From Pochonia chlamydosporia 170 (lineage: Eukaryota; Ascomycota; Sordariomycetes; Hypocreales; Clavicipitaceae), in the NCBI RefSeq assembly GCF_001653235.2, contig NC_035796.1, forward strand, positions 1,984,001 to 2,048,000: DNA of 64,000 nucleotides. The letters run 5' to 3'. Positions within the stretch are counted from its first letter, which is position 1, and each line of letters opens with the position of its first letter. A program made the translations under genes and the position numbers. The notes beneath the pieces were generated by a model. It made no database searches. It had not been told where the DNA came from and worked only from the letters and a program-made list of their open reading frames with translations. Shown piece by piece: positions 12,219 to 23,700 of this stretch.

Positions 12219-14368
12219 ATGACAAGCGTCTTGAGCAAGCGCCAGCAGGCGCGCAACGAGAAGGCTCTTCAAGAACTCGTCAACAAAGTCCCCGGCAATA
12301 ACTTATGCGCAGACTGCCATACGAGGAACCCAGGTTGGTGAAAACCTCTCATCCCAAATTTCCGCCCTTGGAATTCTATACTGACATCTTGCGTTTTGCA
12401 GCCTGGGCATCATGGAGTGTATGGAAGCAGTCATTTCCCTCGTGCGATCCGGCTTTTCCATTTGCTAACTAGTCCATAGTTGGGAGTTTTTCTATGCATG
12501 CGTTGTGCTGCGATACACCGAAAACTGGGCACACACATCTCCAAAGTCAAGTCGCTAAGTATGGACAGCTGGTCCAACGAACAAGTCGAGGTACGCCGCT
12601 CTGCTATCTATATCCCAAGTCTCGGCTCCAAATAACTGACAAAGGATTCCAGAACATGCGCAAAGTCGGAAACGTCGCTTCAAATCAGATATATAATCCC
12701 GCGGGCCGAAAACCACCTGTACCCATCGATGCTGACGAGGCAGACTCAGCCATGGAACGCTTTATTCGCCAAAAATACATTCATAATGTCGCCGCCGAAT
12801 CTAGCAAGCCGCGCAGTCAGGGATCCGATGAAGGCACGCCGCCGCCGTTGCCACCTAAGAACTCAACAAAATTCGGATTTCGATCAGCCTCATCCATATT
12901 CCCGCTTTCATCGCGTGCAAAGAAGGAGCAAAGAACCATAAGCAGCTCGAGTGCTGGTACATTGGCTTCTCCGACGCTGCCGAATAAGCCCTCCAAGTTG
13001 TTTGGAGCCACCGTGGATTATGATGGACCGGATGATACTGAAGTGAAGCTGACGAGGCTTCGGGAGATGGGGTTTCAAGATGCTCAGCGCAATGCTATTG
13101 TTCTTAAAGGAGTCAATGGCAACCTGGAACGGGCGATTGAGGCCTTGGTCCGCTTAGGAGAAGGCACAAATCAATCGCCGGCACCCGCACCACCTCCCCG
13201 AGAGCCTACACTGCGCGCAACGAAATCCATGACTCCGTTAAACTCCTCATCTGGTTCAACCGGTTTGGGCCTGAGTCTCAACGTTCCTCAGAAGCCGGTG
13301 TCTGACCGACCAACTACCTCGTCCACCACGTCTACTAACCCGTTCGACATGATGCCCCCGGCTCAACCACAAACGGCCCAATCTACCGGCACGCTGCATA
13401 ATAAAAACCCATACAATGGCACGAATAATCCATTCGGAGTTCCTTCACAACAGGTCGACCTTGTTAGCCAGGCATTTCAAGGTCTTAATGTGTCGACGTC
13501 AGACCCGGCTTTCTTCACCCAGACTAATGGAGGACATACGGTGCAAATTCCACAACAACAGTATCAACAGCAGCCATATCAGCAATACATGTCCCCTTCT
13601 GCCCCGACAAGTCCACAGAGCTATCAGACGATGAACTTCCAGAGCAGCATGACATACCCGCAGCCGATACCTCAGCCCCAGCAGCCAATGCAGACTGGTT
13701 ACAACCCATTCTACTCTCAGCCATCAAGCCCGACTCCGATGCAGCAAGGTTTGACGGTGAACACTGCTCCGGGAGGATTCGCAAACAATCCTTTCATGCG
13801 ATCACCAACGAGAATAGCATCTCCGTCGCTTGGTCAGATACCGGAGCAAGCTCAGTCCAATTTCACACAATCGCCGTTTCTGAGCGCGTCACCACAACCG
13901 TTAGCAACGTCAGCAAATCCCTTCTTCACCAGTATGCAACAGCCGCAGCCCCAAGCACAGGCCCAACCCTATGCGGTGCAACACCCTCAGCAACCATATT
14001 ACCAGCAGCCTCGGCATGACAAAGCATCGATAATGGCGTTGTTCAACCAGCCTGTGCAAGGCATCCCAAAACCTGTGACCACAAATACAAATACAGTGAC
14101 GACAACGCCGAGCATCCCGGAAAACCAGGCCGTATACACACAGTCTGCGCCAGCGTTCCCAGTGACACCCCAGCAGCCCCGAAGCGTGTCGCAGCCGATA
14201 CCCGGAAACACAAATCCGTATATGAATCAAGCTACGGCCCAGCCGGATCCTTTTACATCAAGCAGGCATATCAGTAGGGAAAGCATGAATCTTGGCATGG
14301 ATATGGCTTGGACGAATGGACGACACAGCCCAGATGCATTTGCGAGCTTGAGCGCGAGACATGTATAA
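12219..14368 (+). CDS. GTS1: ArfGAP with UBA domain and NPF-rich tail (Gts1/Ucp3 type)
   Basis: Four exons, 12219-12333, 12402-12418 (17 nt), 12480-12590 and 12653-14368, encode 652 aa. The ArfGAP zinc finger is C30-x2-C33-x16-C50-x2-C53, and the GAP arginine finger is Arg58 in CAAIHR. Both are complete only if the 17-nt microexon is included. A UBA domain is at about 207-250 ([19 protein letters not shown]). The remainder is a low-complexity Gln/Pro/Asn/Ser tail with several NPF tripeptides (NPFDM, NPFGV, NPFYS, NPFMR, NPFFT), the known ligand of EH domains. This layout matches yeast Gts1 and fission-yeast Ucp3. It probably stimulates GTP hydrolysis on Arf proteins in vesicle traffic and links to endocytic scaffolds. 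Its Q-rich tail is prion-like in composition. Confidence 0.93.
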
Positions 14369-15636
14369 TGGTAATGAGGGAGGGCAAAAAATGAAGGACT
14401 AAAGCATTTGAATATAATTCATGTTGAGTGTACATGGATGTGGGCTTGTATGATATAGATAGCAATGTTGTGTAATGAAGATCCATACTGAGTCCGATGT
14501 GTGACATTGACAAGATCTTACAAGTGTGCGAATGTGTGTTGCACAAGTGCACTGTCCGGTGGGAAACGGAAAGAAATGATTTGGGCCGAGAGCATTGACG
14601 CAGTAGCTAATGATGGCTCATCCGTGAATTGGGTAGGCTCTATTTGCTGTTCTTCGCTGCTGTTCACATAATGTTCTTTCAATGTTCTCAGTCAGACTTG
14701 GTGATGGTGTCTCAGCCACACGCCGGATATCGAGTTGACAACCGATTCGTGCCCAACACCAACATCGAGACAAGTGCGTACCAGCCTTGCAATCCCAGCC
14801 CAAATTAAGACACAATACTGCAACCCATATCCTCCATCTAATTACCAGCACGGTGACGAGCTGAGTTTACTGTATGGTTCACGGCTGCGGCGGGCTTGGC
14901 GGAGAAGGCTCACAATTGGCAGGTTGGAGATGCAGGGATGCACGTGGCTGCAGACAGTATGTGAGGGGTCCAAACGGACTGTACAGGCACAAAGACAGCG
15001 AGACCCTTGGGTGATCAACGTGCCTGCCAAAGTGATCAATGGCACGAATGTTGGTGAACACTCCCAGCTCGCCCGCTGAAGACACAGTGCAAAGTAAAAG
15101 TCGGAAACAGTTGGGCAGGATTTCTAACGGTCTCGGTGTTGAAGGGCTTGGCAAAAAGACCCCGCCCCGCCCAAACCGGCCGGAAGTTTGAGTGTTGGCT
15201 ACTGCGGCGCCGCCTGAACATGGCAAAGGGTCGAGGTCTGGGCGTCCAGTCCAGGTCTGTGTCTCAGCTGACTTGTCACCGCTCTCTCCCCGACACCAAC
15301 CATTTTCGCTTTTTCTTCCTCCCACATCTCACATCTCAGACATCCGGTTTCACAAACTCGAATAAAATCGACCACAGCTTCGCTTCGCCCAGGCAAAAAC
15401 GCATCACGCAACGCACTTTAAACCAATCTCGATTAATTTCCCGTCCCACGGACCAAGGCTACCAAATCTTCACCGATTATAAATCGTCGCTCTTGCGCCC
15501 ACACATCTGTCAGACCCAATTCGCCACTTCAATCCAACCACCACACACTCTGCCGACGTCGCCAGCTAGACTGCCCGCGACGACTTCTCAACTCCACCGA
15601 AACACATATCAAGACAGCAACCGTGGAACAATAACA
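14369..15636. other. Intergenic region and long leader of the antizyme gene
   Basis: About 1.27 kb. The last 350 bp are pyrimidine-rich and probably transcribed as the antizyme 5' leader. The open frame reaching upstream of the antizyme start (from 15136) is in the same frame but reads as low-complexity Thr/Ser/Pro/Arg, so I treat it as leader. Confidence 0.5.
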
Positions 15637-16653
15637 ATGGCGCTTTTAAGTAACCAGAATTTAAATTGTAGTAGTAATTACGGCGAGGACGTTGTTGCCC
15701 GAGTCAACGTCCTTGCCTCCTGCTACATTGTCGACTCTGCCGCCCAGCTTAAGGGCATCCACTACTGCACTACCGGGGTTGCAGGTACGTTTTTATAGTA
15801 TTCCCATTCCTTCATATGAATGGGTGATTATCTCCATAGGCTTCTTGAAGCCCCGCCAATTGACACCCTGCTAACCAATCTACCAGGGGCGGAGTGGTAT
15901 TCCTGAGGTCCCTACCTCAGGCCTTCCTTCTCCTCCAACAAGCCCCCCCCTCGCCGCGCTGACCTCGTCCAACGAGCTCGCTCTTCTTCCTAAGAATAAG
16001 AAGCGTGACAATTCGGGCCGCCGTCGCCCGGAGCGACGAGGGGGGGCAGCACTCATGATCAGGGAAGAATGTGAGAGATTCTTTTGTGAGCCCATGAAGA
16101 CAGTTTTCCACGGTGAGAGGAACCTGTCGATGAATGGATCCGGCCTGTCAGGTGCTTATTTACAAACGCCGCCGCCAGAGGACCGCTTCTCCGACGCCTT
16201 CCAGCAGAGCGCCGATATCAAGTCGCATGGATTTGAGATTGATGCTTGGATGGAGGTCTGGGACTATGCTGGCGGTGCGAGCTTCCGCGCCTTTGTGGCA
16301 AATGACGGACATGAGAAATCGCTGTTCGTCTTTTTTGACATTGAAGGCGTCATGGGAAGAGATCTCAAGAAAGCGTGAGTCACTGTTCCACTTTTTTCTA
16401 CACGTCCCTCTCCAGGCTGAACTTGATACTGACTATTCGCCCTAGTCTTATGGCTCTCATCGAGCTTGCCGACGGACCTTTGGACTGCGCACACATTGTC
16501 AACTGCGTGGATCGTCGCATGCCCGTTGAGGAGGCACTCGAGCTGACCAAGAGTCTTCAGTGGGTAGGATTCGAAATGACCACTCTGGACCACTGGGCAC
16601 ACCAACTCGATGTCACGAGTAATCGATGGGTATTCATGGGAATGGAGCTCTAG
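15637..16653 (+). CDS. OAZ1: Ornithine decarboxylase antizyme, made by programmed +1 frameshift
   Basis: Exons 15637-15784, 15887-16374 and 16446-16653. The first frame gives 55 codons ending ...EWYS at TCC (15901-15903), followed by an in-frame TGA (15904-15906). Skipping one T at 15904 continues as EVPTSGLPSPPTSPP and runs 225 codons to the stop at 16651, for a 280-aa product. TCC-TGA is the same shift site as in animal antizymes. The second frame holds the antizyme domain (about residues 120-280), including ERFFCEPMKTVFHGE, the aromatic core FEIDAWMEVWDYAGGASFRAF, and a C-terminal region ending WVFMGMEL. The protein inhibits ornithine decarboxylase, sends it to the proteasome and blocks polyamine uptake. 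Polyamines drive the frameshift, giving feedback. The intron acceptor is only 14 nt before the slip codon. Confidence 0.93.
15901..15921 (+). promoter_or_regulatory. Antizyme +1 recoding site with overlapping hairpin
   Basis: TCC TGA G at 15901-15907 is the shift site: TCC in the P site, TGA as the zero-frame stop, and GAG as the first +1 codon. CCTGAGGT (15902-15909) and ACCTCAGG (15914-15921) are perfectly complementary with a CCCT loop, so an 8-bp hairpin contains the stop codon itself in its 5' arm. The frameshift is certain from the two frames; a role for the hairpin is inference. Confidence 0.85.
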
Positions 16654-17110
16654 GAGTGATTGCATTTTCTAATGCCATTTGGACCGAGTGTGCCTGCATC
16701 GAAATCATGCTTAATCGTTCGAGTTACTTTTCAGCCTTCTACTTTGATTTAGCTATTTGCCATTCGTTTTTTGTTTTCCAGTTTGACCAAAAGCGGTAAA
16801 ATGCTTCCCGGCGTCTGGCACACGAATACCACGAGGTGTAAAGTCTACTTTATTTTCGTACTTTTGTTCTTGTTCTATTACTTGTCTATGTCTGATCTAC
16901 AATGTACGATCCGGAGGCGTTGTAGCATGCAAATTAGTCACGTTTAGCTTGTCACAGTTTCTGGTGAATCAGTTCACAGCACAGTCGTTCGAGTCTAGCT
17001 TTTATAGTTTGCAGGAAATCCTCTTTTGCAGGTGAAACTGAATGAAACTTGTTTATCCCGAAATATCAATATGTCCCTTGAAAAGTGCCAAATCGTTCTA
17101 TGTCCATCTA
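16654..17110. other. Convergent 3' regions of OAZ1 and HIS7
   Basis: 457 bp between two tail-to-tail genes. It is AT-rich with T runs (around 16740-16870), consistent with 3' untranslated and polyadenylation signals for both. I see no other element. Confidence 0.5.
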
Positions 17111-18844
17111 TCATGACAAATCTTGCTCAAATTGTCTCACCAACAGGCCCTTCTCTTGCAAATACTCCTTGACCTGCTTGACTGTGTATTCACCGCGGTG
17201 GAACATGCCCGCTCCGAGAGCAGCATCCGTGGTAGTCTTGTCAAAGACCTCTTCGAAATGGGCCGGGTTGCCTGCCCCGCTGGACGCAATGACGGGTATC
17301 TTGACGGCATTCTTGACCTGCGTGATGAGTTCGAGGTCGAAGCCGCTGTTGGAGCCGTCCTTGTCGATGCAGTTGAGGAGTAATTCCCCTGCGCCCATGG
17401 CCTCAACTGCCTGCGCCAGCTCGACGACGTCCATGTCCCGTGTTTCTCTGCCGCCTTTGATAGTGCAGGCGTACCAGCAGTAGGGCTCGCCCTTGGGGCC
17501 TGGGAACTTGGTCTCGATGATGTTGTGGCGGGTGGCGTCTATTTTGGGCACGTAGACGCGTTTGGGGTCGACGCTCACGACGACGGCCTGGTTTCCGTAC
17601 GCGCGAGAGATTTGCTCGATGGCGGTGTTGCCGAAGAGTTTGCGGCCGAGGGAGTAGTATTCCTCTGCGGCGATGACGGCGTCGCTCCCGATGGAGACTT
17701 TGTCGGCGCCGGACTTGAAGTACATGGTGGCGATTTCGAGGGCGGAGACCTTTGTGCCGTCGGTGTCGACGGTGTCGCGGATGCCGCCGCCGATGGTGAG
17801 GGGGACGAAGACGGTCTGCGATGTTTGGCGGAGGATCTCGAGCATGGGGAGGTCGGCGATGGGGCAGTCGCGGAAGGATGTGATGTTGAGGAAGGTGACT
17901 TCGTCGGCGCCGTCTTGGTAGTACTTTTTGGCCATTTCGACGGGTTTGCCGAGATTGCGGACGCTGCGGGAGTCGTCTTTTTCACGGACATCGTACTGGT
18001 CGCCCTTTGTGACGACGAGGTCGCCTTGGTCGTTGGTGCGGACGTCGAGACAGGCTATGACTCGCCGTGTGAGGCCGTCCTGGGGTGAGTATGAGGGTGA
18101 GGTGGTCGAGGCGGAAGATGGTGCGCCGAGGGTTTTGGCACCCTCACCTGTGAGAAATGCGCGAAGGGTTCTCAGACCTGCTACGCCGGACTTTTCAGGG
18201 TGGAATTGTGTAGCGTAAATGTTCCCCTTGGCGACGGCACCGACAAACGTCTCGGTGCCGTAGGTTCCTGTTGCGACGGTCCATCCTTGTGACTCCAGTT
18301 GGCCCTTGATATAGGGGAAGCGATACGTGTGGACGTAGTAGTATTTCGAATCCGGGCTGAGGTCATACATGGATTTCCCAGCAGTACTGGCGCTATTCCA
18401 ACCAATGTGTGGAACGGACTTGGATGAGTCGTCGAAGCGTCCTAGGGAGCCCTTGATGACACCGAGACCGGCAACGTCGGGGTCTTCGACGGAGCCTTCA
18501 AAGATGGCCTGCAGGCCGACACAGACGCCCATGAACGGTTTGCCCTCATCGATGTGTTTCTGGATGGCGGGGAGATAGCCCGCCTGAGAGAGTTGGGAGA
18601 GACAGTGACCAAAGTGGCCTACTCCCGGCAGGATGAGTTTCTAGATATTGCGAGTCAGAACCGCGAACTTTTTCTTGTGTATATATCAGATGAACGGCAA
18701 GCTGATGCAGCAACGACATACCTCTGCTCGGGGCACGTCCTCCGGTGACCGGATCCAATCTACTTCATATCCAAGCTTCTCAATGGCATTCACCAGGCTA
18801 CGAATGTTGCCGGCCACATAGTCCAGCAAGTGAACCTTGGGCAT
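17111..18844 (-). CDS. HIS7: Imidazole glycerol phosphate synthase, fused glutaminase-cyclase (HisHF)
   Basis: Exons 18844-18722 and 18640-17111 encode 550 aa, the usual length of the fungal and plant fusion. Residues 1 to about 215 are the class I glutamine amidotransferase: nucleophile Cys81 in MGVCVGLQ, and His188 and Glu190 in FHPEKSG. Residues from about 230 to the end are the (beta/alpha)8 cyclase: ACLDV with Asp240, then [23 protein letters not shown] and PVIASSGAG. The enzyme takes ammonia from glutamine and converts PRFAR to imidazole glycerol phosphate plus AICAR. It is the fifth step of histidine synthesis and a link to purines. The first exon ([20 protein letters not shown]) fixes the start. 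A perfect TGACTCA lies about 190 bp upstream. Confidence 0.97.
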
Positions 18845-19483
18845 TGTTGAGCCCCTGTGAGTAATGGGCCGAAATTGAGAGGCGATGCGACAATCGGACA
18901 CTTGCTGAGCGGCTAGAAATGGCAAATTTCCTTCGTCCGGTGATGCTCACGATTCGGTAGGAATTGATGTCCAGGGACAGAGCACGGAGGTGCTGCAATT
19001 TCACAGAAAATAGAGATGGTTTGAAAAAAGTGACTCAATCGCAAATGCCGACAAAGGCGCATAAGACGAAGTGGCATGAAATTCAGTTGCGATGGCGGGG
19101 CATTTTCAGCCCCACCCCGTTCTATCGATAATGTGAGAGGAAGGAGCGAGGGACAGGGCAGTTTGGTGTGTCAGAAAACGTGAGGTGAGATGGACCCTTG
19201 CCGCTTAGCCAAAGACGGCCAGCATCCATGAGTGATCTCCAACGCTCATGTTGAAATCCAGACGCGTGATGCAATGGTAGAGTAAGACATCACTTTGCAT
19301 ATGAGTCTAGCTTTCAAACGGGCAAAATTTCATGGCTACTTTTGCTCATTCATATGCATAGGAGGCATGCGAGTCATCTGCACGTGTGAATTATCCATGT
19401 TGATGTTTACCTGAGACGCTCATTTTTTTTCCTTTCCTGCTTTCACAGGTACAACCTTTGCGCCTCTCACTCATCCGCCCACC
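18845..19483. other. Divergent promoter region of HIS7 and the TFIIIC subunit gene
   Basis: 639 bp serving two divergent genes. It holds the CPC1/Gcn4 site at 19031. A T run (19424-19431) and a pyrimidine stretch precede the rightward start at 19484. Confidence 0.55.
19031..19037 (+). promoter_or_regulatory. Gcn4/CPC1-type site TGACTCA
   Basis: A perfect match to TGASTCA, the element bound by Gcn4 (CPC1/CpcA in filamentous fungi) in general amino-acid control. It lies 187 bp upstream of the HIS7 start codon. Histidine genes are classic targets of this control, so the match is probably functional. Binding is inferred. Confidence 0.7.
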
Positions 19484-20781
19484 ATGGAGAGGCCAAAAGG
19501 CGCGTTTACACCTGATGAACCTGGCGCATTACCACTCGACCAAGTCCTCGAGCAAATCATCAAAGACGATCAAGAAGAATGGGAATACGAGTACTCAGCT
19601 ATAGAAACAGAGGCCAGTCGTCACCCTAGCTCCCTTCTCACGAAGGCGACATTGCTCACAACTCACAGACTTTCTACCTAACGGTAGAGCTCTCATATCC
19701 CGAATTCAAAGACCCCTCGGCTAAAGCACCTCGACACAACCGCGGCGGGTACTACAAAAACTGGACAGAGCGAGGCGAAACTCAGGATGCTCGTCCTGAA
19801 CCGCAACAGCCCAAACGGCCTCCCAGCAACAACAGCGACAATGGCAATGACAGTGATGAGGATAACGACAACGAAGAGGCTCCCACAGAGCAAGATGATC
19901 AAGACGATGGCACACCCCTTGACCCAGCCCTTCTTGCCATGAGCTACGGTAAAGAAAAGATAACCACGCCTCCACCATCGGACAAGAAAAAGGGCAAGCA
20001 ACCAGAACCAGCCCAGGAAGCTGAAGCCCAAGATCTAGCCCAAGAAGAAGCGGAAGAACCACCCGAAACAGAAGACATCCAAATCCTCGACCTGCACAGC
20101 TCCAATCCCCTGTTCTCCTACAGAGGACGCCTCTTCGAAGGTCACTGGGCGGAAGTAGTCGGCACAGAAGTCATCCTCGACAAATCATCATCCGGCAGCC
20201 TCCCCTCCCTGCGCAACCTACCAGGCGACATATCCCTCCTCGCAGCCAGCTCCTCGCGAATAATGACGACGGAAAAGATACCGCGCCCCAAAGTACCGGA
20301 AGACGACACCCTACGCCCCATTAAAGAAGAGTGGAACATCCGCATCCCGGTTGGCAAAGACCCGACGGGTGAGCGAGCAGAGCAGACTGGTTTCCTGGAG
20401 AATCTCATGGCTTTGAAGCTGAAGAGGGGGGATAAGGACCACGTCACGGTGTATGCTGTGGATGGGAAAGGGAAAGACTGGGATGACAAAAAGGCAGTTG
20501 ACTACAGGCCCAGACGAAAAAAGATGGGCGAAGAATTTGGTCGGGACAAGCGCAGAAAACAGGAGGTTGCTCGGCGGCCGAAGGGGCGGCCGAGTCTTGC
20601 GACGAGGTTGGAAGGGTATCCTGTTGGGTTTAAGGGTAGCGCGAGCGGGGATGTTCCTTTGTCGACGATGACGCCGACGAGTTGGGAGGATTTGGATAGG
20701 GAGGATGAGGAGGAGAGTGGCGGGAGTGAGGAGGATGATGAAGATGAAGATGAGGATGAGGATGTTACTATGACGGGTTGA
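19484..20781 (+). CDS. TFC7: TFIIIC triple-barrel domain subunit (Tfc7/Sfc7 type)
   Basis: Two exons, 19484-19612 and 19669-20781, encode 413 aa. The first barrel strands, EWEYEYSAIETE followed by TFYLTVELSYPEF after the intron, are the hallmark of the TFIIIC triple-barrel family. The second half of the barrel is at about 135-175 (DIQILDLHSSNPLFSYRGRLFEGHWAEVVGTEVIL region). Between them is an acidic, low-complexity insert. The C-terminus is basic (RRKKMGEEFGRDKRRK, RRPKGRPS) and then ends in a run of Asp/Glu. The subunit would sit in the tau-A part of TFIIIC, which recognises tRNA gene A/B boxes for RNA polymerase III. Yeast Tfc7 carries an extra phosphatase-like domain; this protein does not. 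The intron starts with GC rather than GT; no in-phase GT donor restores the strand. Confidence 0.85.
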
Positions 20782-23700
20782 TATGCGTTGTGGTGTAATT
20801 TAAGGGCAGAACTGGAGGCCTAAACTAGCGACGTCAATGTAAGTGTAAGACTAGGGAAGGAATTTGGAATAAGTTACCAATTGTAACATTTGTTTCCCAC
20901 TCTGATAGCACAAGGTGAAAGTCTCCGAATCCTCATTAGCATATCACGAGGCTAGATATACTGAAACCCTGAAATTGAAGCTGCGACATTCAAGAAAACA
21001 AAACCATGAGCTGTCGAAAACCATACTCTTTCCAGTACCTAGGTGCTTTTGTGCATCAGACCTAATATTAACCCTCATATTTCAGTGTCTTTTGCGGCCT
21101 CGAAGCACAGGAAGAGGAATTCCTGTCCCTGGCAAAACAAAGTGACCAGTCTGATACTTGCAGAAACCAACCTCAGTTTACTGCAAAGTTTGCAAATACA
21201 TTGTTGGTTATAGCTACATAATGTTCCGGTATCATTGGCTTCTTGTAACTGATTTCTAGAGTAGAGCCGAGGACGCCCACCAGTCTTGCAAACAGAGTAG
21301 CAATTATGTAGCTTTATCGAGTTCTGCTATCGTTTCCCAGATCAATTATCATTGTAAGTTGATACATGTCGAGTTTGTGAAGGTGATGAGGCATAGTCGG
21401 TTGCGTTCGTACTAACACTGTCGTACATTGGCTTGGAGCTTGCTGCAATGTCAATTGGTGGATAGTTGCAACCGTGCTTGTTTGTTTCGGCAATAATACT
21501 ATCTCAGAGGAATGGGGCGTATCATTGCAACAAGAATTCGTATGGAACTACAACATGTGGGGGGTACAGCCTCCGGCCGGCCAAAGCACACACTGTTCCG
21601 TCATAATATGTAATGGTATCGTGCCAGATACAAGCTATTCTTGGGTGGCTAATTCAATGTTTCTTGCACCGTTGAAGTCCATGGTTAGTGAGTGTGTGAT
21701 TGGAATACGCAACCACACAGTCTTGGACATTTTTTCAAGCCCGTACAGTAGAGCACATCAAATCCACGCCATGGGCACGACAATGCTCACCAGTACACTA
21801 ATGAGTCCATCCGCTCCCAATCCTGTTGTGGGCATTGCGAAGGTCCCCTGCAGGTTTCTGAATCATTCTTACCAACCGTGATGCGCCTTGAAGAGCTGAC
21901 GTGAACAAGTCGTGCTCCAATGCATGGATGCCTGAGTACCAGCAATTGGGAATCAGAACAAGGTCGGACAAGGAAGGGCATCTTAGTTTGCTCCATTGAG
22001 CATTTCAATTGGCCTGTTGGCTGTAGTGTTTGCCGAGCTTTCCGGTGCCTTTCGGTTCAGGATTTGTGCCCTGTTTTGTCAGCTTACAAGTCCGGTGGTT
22101 GGAATGCGTGGCCCATTAGTGATTCGGGAATTGCCGACAGGTCAACCGTTTAGCATGAGCAAAAGTTGTAGGGTTTGCACACGATCACCTGCCGTTATGG
22201 TGGACGCCTTGCAAAAGTTATTTTACCGCACATTCGTAAAATGTGCTGCAATACAGCCACTCTAGAAATTCTCGACCATAAAATAGAACTTCGAAACTCG
22301 CAATTGGAGTTTTCGCTGCTGTCTTGTCGTTCCGATACGCGTGGCCTTGTCGAAGTTGGCGGGGCTTTGTTGTGTTTATGAACCAACCCGAGTCGTTTGG
22401 ATCGTATCAATGAGGAATTGGTTCGTGGTGTCGTCATCTTTCCAGGCTCGCAAGTAGTGCCCGGGCTGAACGGGGCAAAAACGGTCCTGCTCCTTCGACT
22501 CAGCCTGCGTGACGCTGGAACCGTAGGACAAAACACGCCTGTCCGTTGGCTTGGGAATGGTAACACGGCACTGCCGTTTGAGCCGCTTAGTGATTTTGGA
22601 TGATCTCGGAACATGCCCGGTGTATCTGCTTTTCTTTTTCAGTAAGACACCACGAATGGAAGACAATAAAATGATTCAACAAGTATTGGAAAAATGCGGA
22701 TCAAAGACACGACCTTCGCATTTCACCACTGGGGAAGCGTAGTGGGAGATTCATATGCTGCTGCAGAAGTCATGTCCAGCCATCCCGTAACTGAACACTC
22801 AGCATCTTCTGGGCTCGAGGTGACCATCGACAGAGATATTCCATATCGGCGACTCCAAGGGGCTAAAATGAAAAGTACATGTACAACAGACATGTGTTGA
22901 AGCCAGTACACCCCAATGGAAGCCACTTCTCAGTGGTGTCGTTTTGGTACCAGGTGGGGGATCATTCGGCGTAAATTTAGCGACAAGTGGCCGCGATGGC
23001 ACCCCTTTGGTGAAATCGGTCATTTGGTCATGATGTGAATAAGTTCTTTGTTGGCTGCGACAAACAAAGCTGGGTGAGTGGCGCCAGTCTCTCATTGAAC
23101 GGCCAAGACGATGTCTGATGACCCACCCAAATCAATAAGGCGGTGTCGTAAGCCCACGCGGGCGGTTTGCAGGTCGTGTATGGGGCCAATGCGAGTTTTG
23201 GGCCAGGTTTTGTGCGGAAGTGGCTCTGAAGCACCTGTCACTCATCCCTGGGTTATGTCACGATAATCTTTGGTGTTTGCCAACAGATGACGCACATGGC
23301 CTCATGATGAGTCAACCCCAGATGAAGTGGCTGCAGACAAATTCAGCAGGTGTGATTTCGCGATGGCTTCACGTTCCGGGTTCAAAAGCTCAGGGTAAAG
23401 TCAAGAGTTCAGCATAGTCTTGCATTTGCCAGGACGGGAGCCCAAGGCTGTGGACTGGAAACCACAAAGACATGCCATGTGGTGGGCGAGTCCACGCTGG
23501 TTCGTCAAGGTCGATTTAAAGTAGTGGACCTTTCAATCAAAGTTCCTTCGTTTCTTCTTTCGTGATGCTTCAATTCAGCCGTATCGTGAGATTCCGGCTA
23601 TAGATCTGCATGGCGTCAACAAGAAGCGATCAGCAGCGCGCATTGAGAGACGAATTACCACGGCGCGGTACCATCACGACACGGTATGTTGCACGATGAT

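Noticed and set aside
15136..15636. Upstream in-frame extension of antizyme
   Set aside because: No good start context and low-complexity content; the ATG at 15637 (ACAATGG) fits better.
21474..21881. 135-codon plus frame
   Set aside because: Starts with GTG, not usable in a nuclear fungal gene by default, and has no recognisable features.
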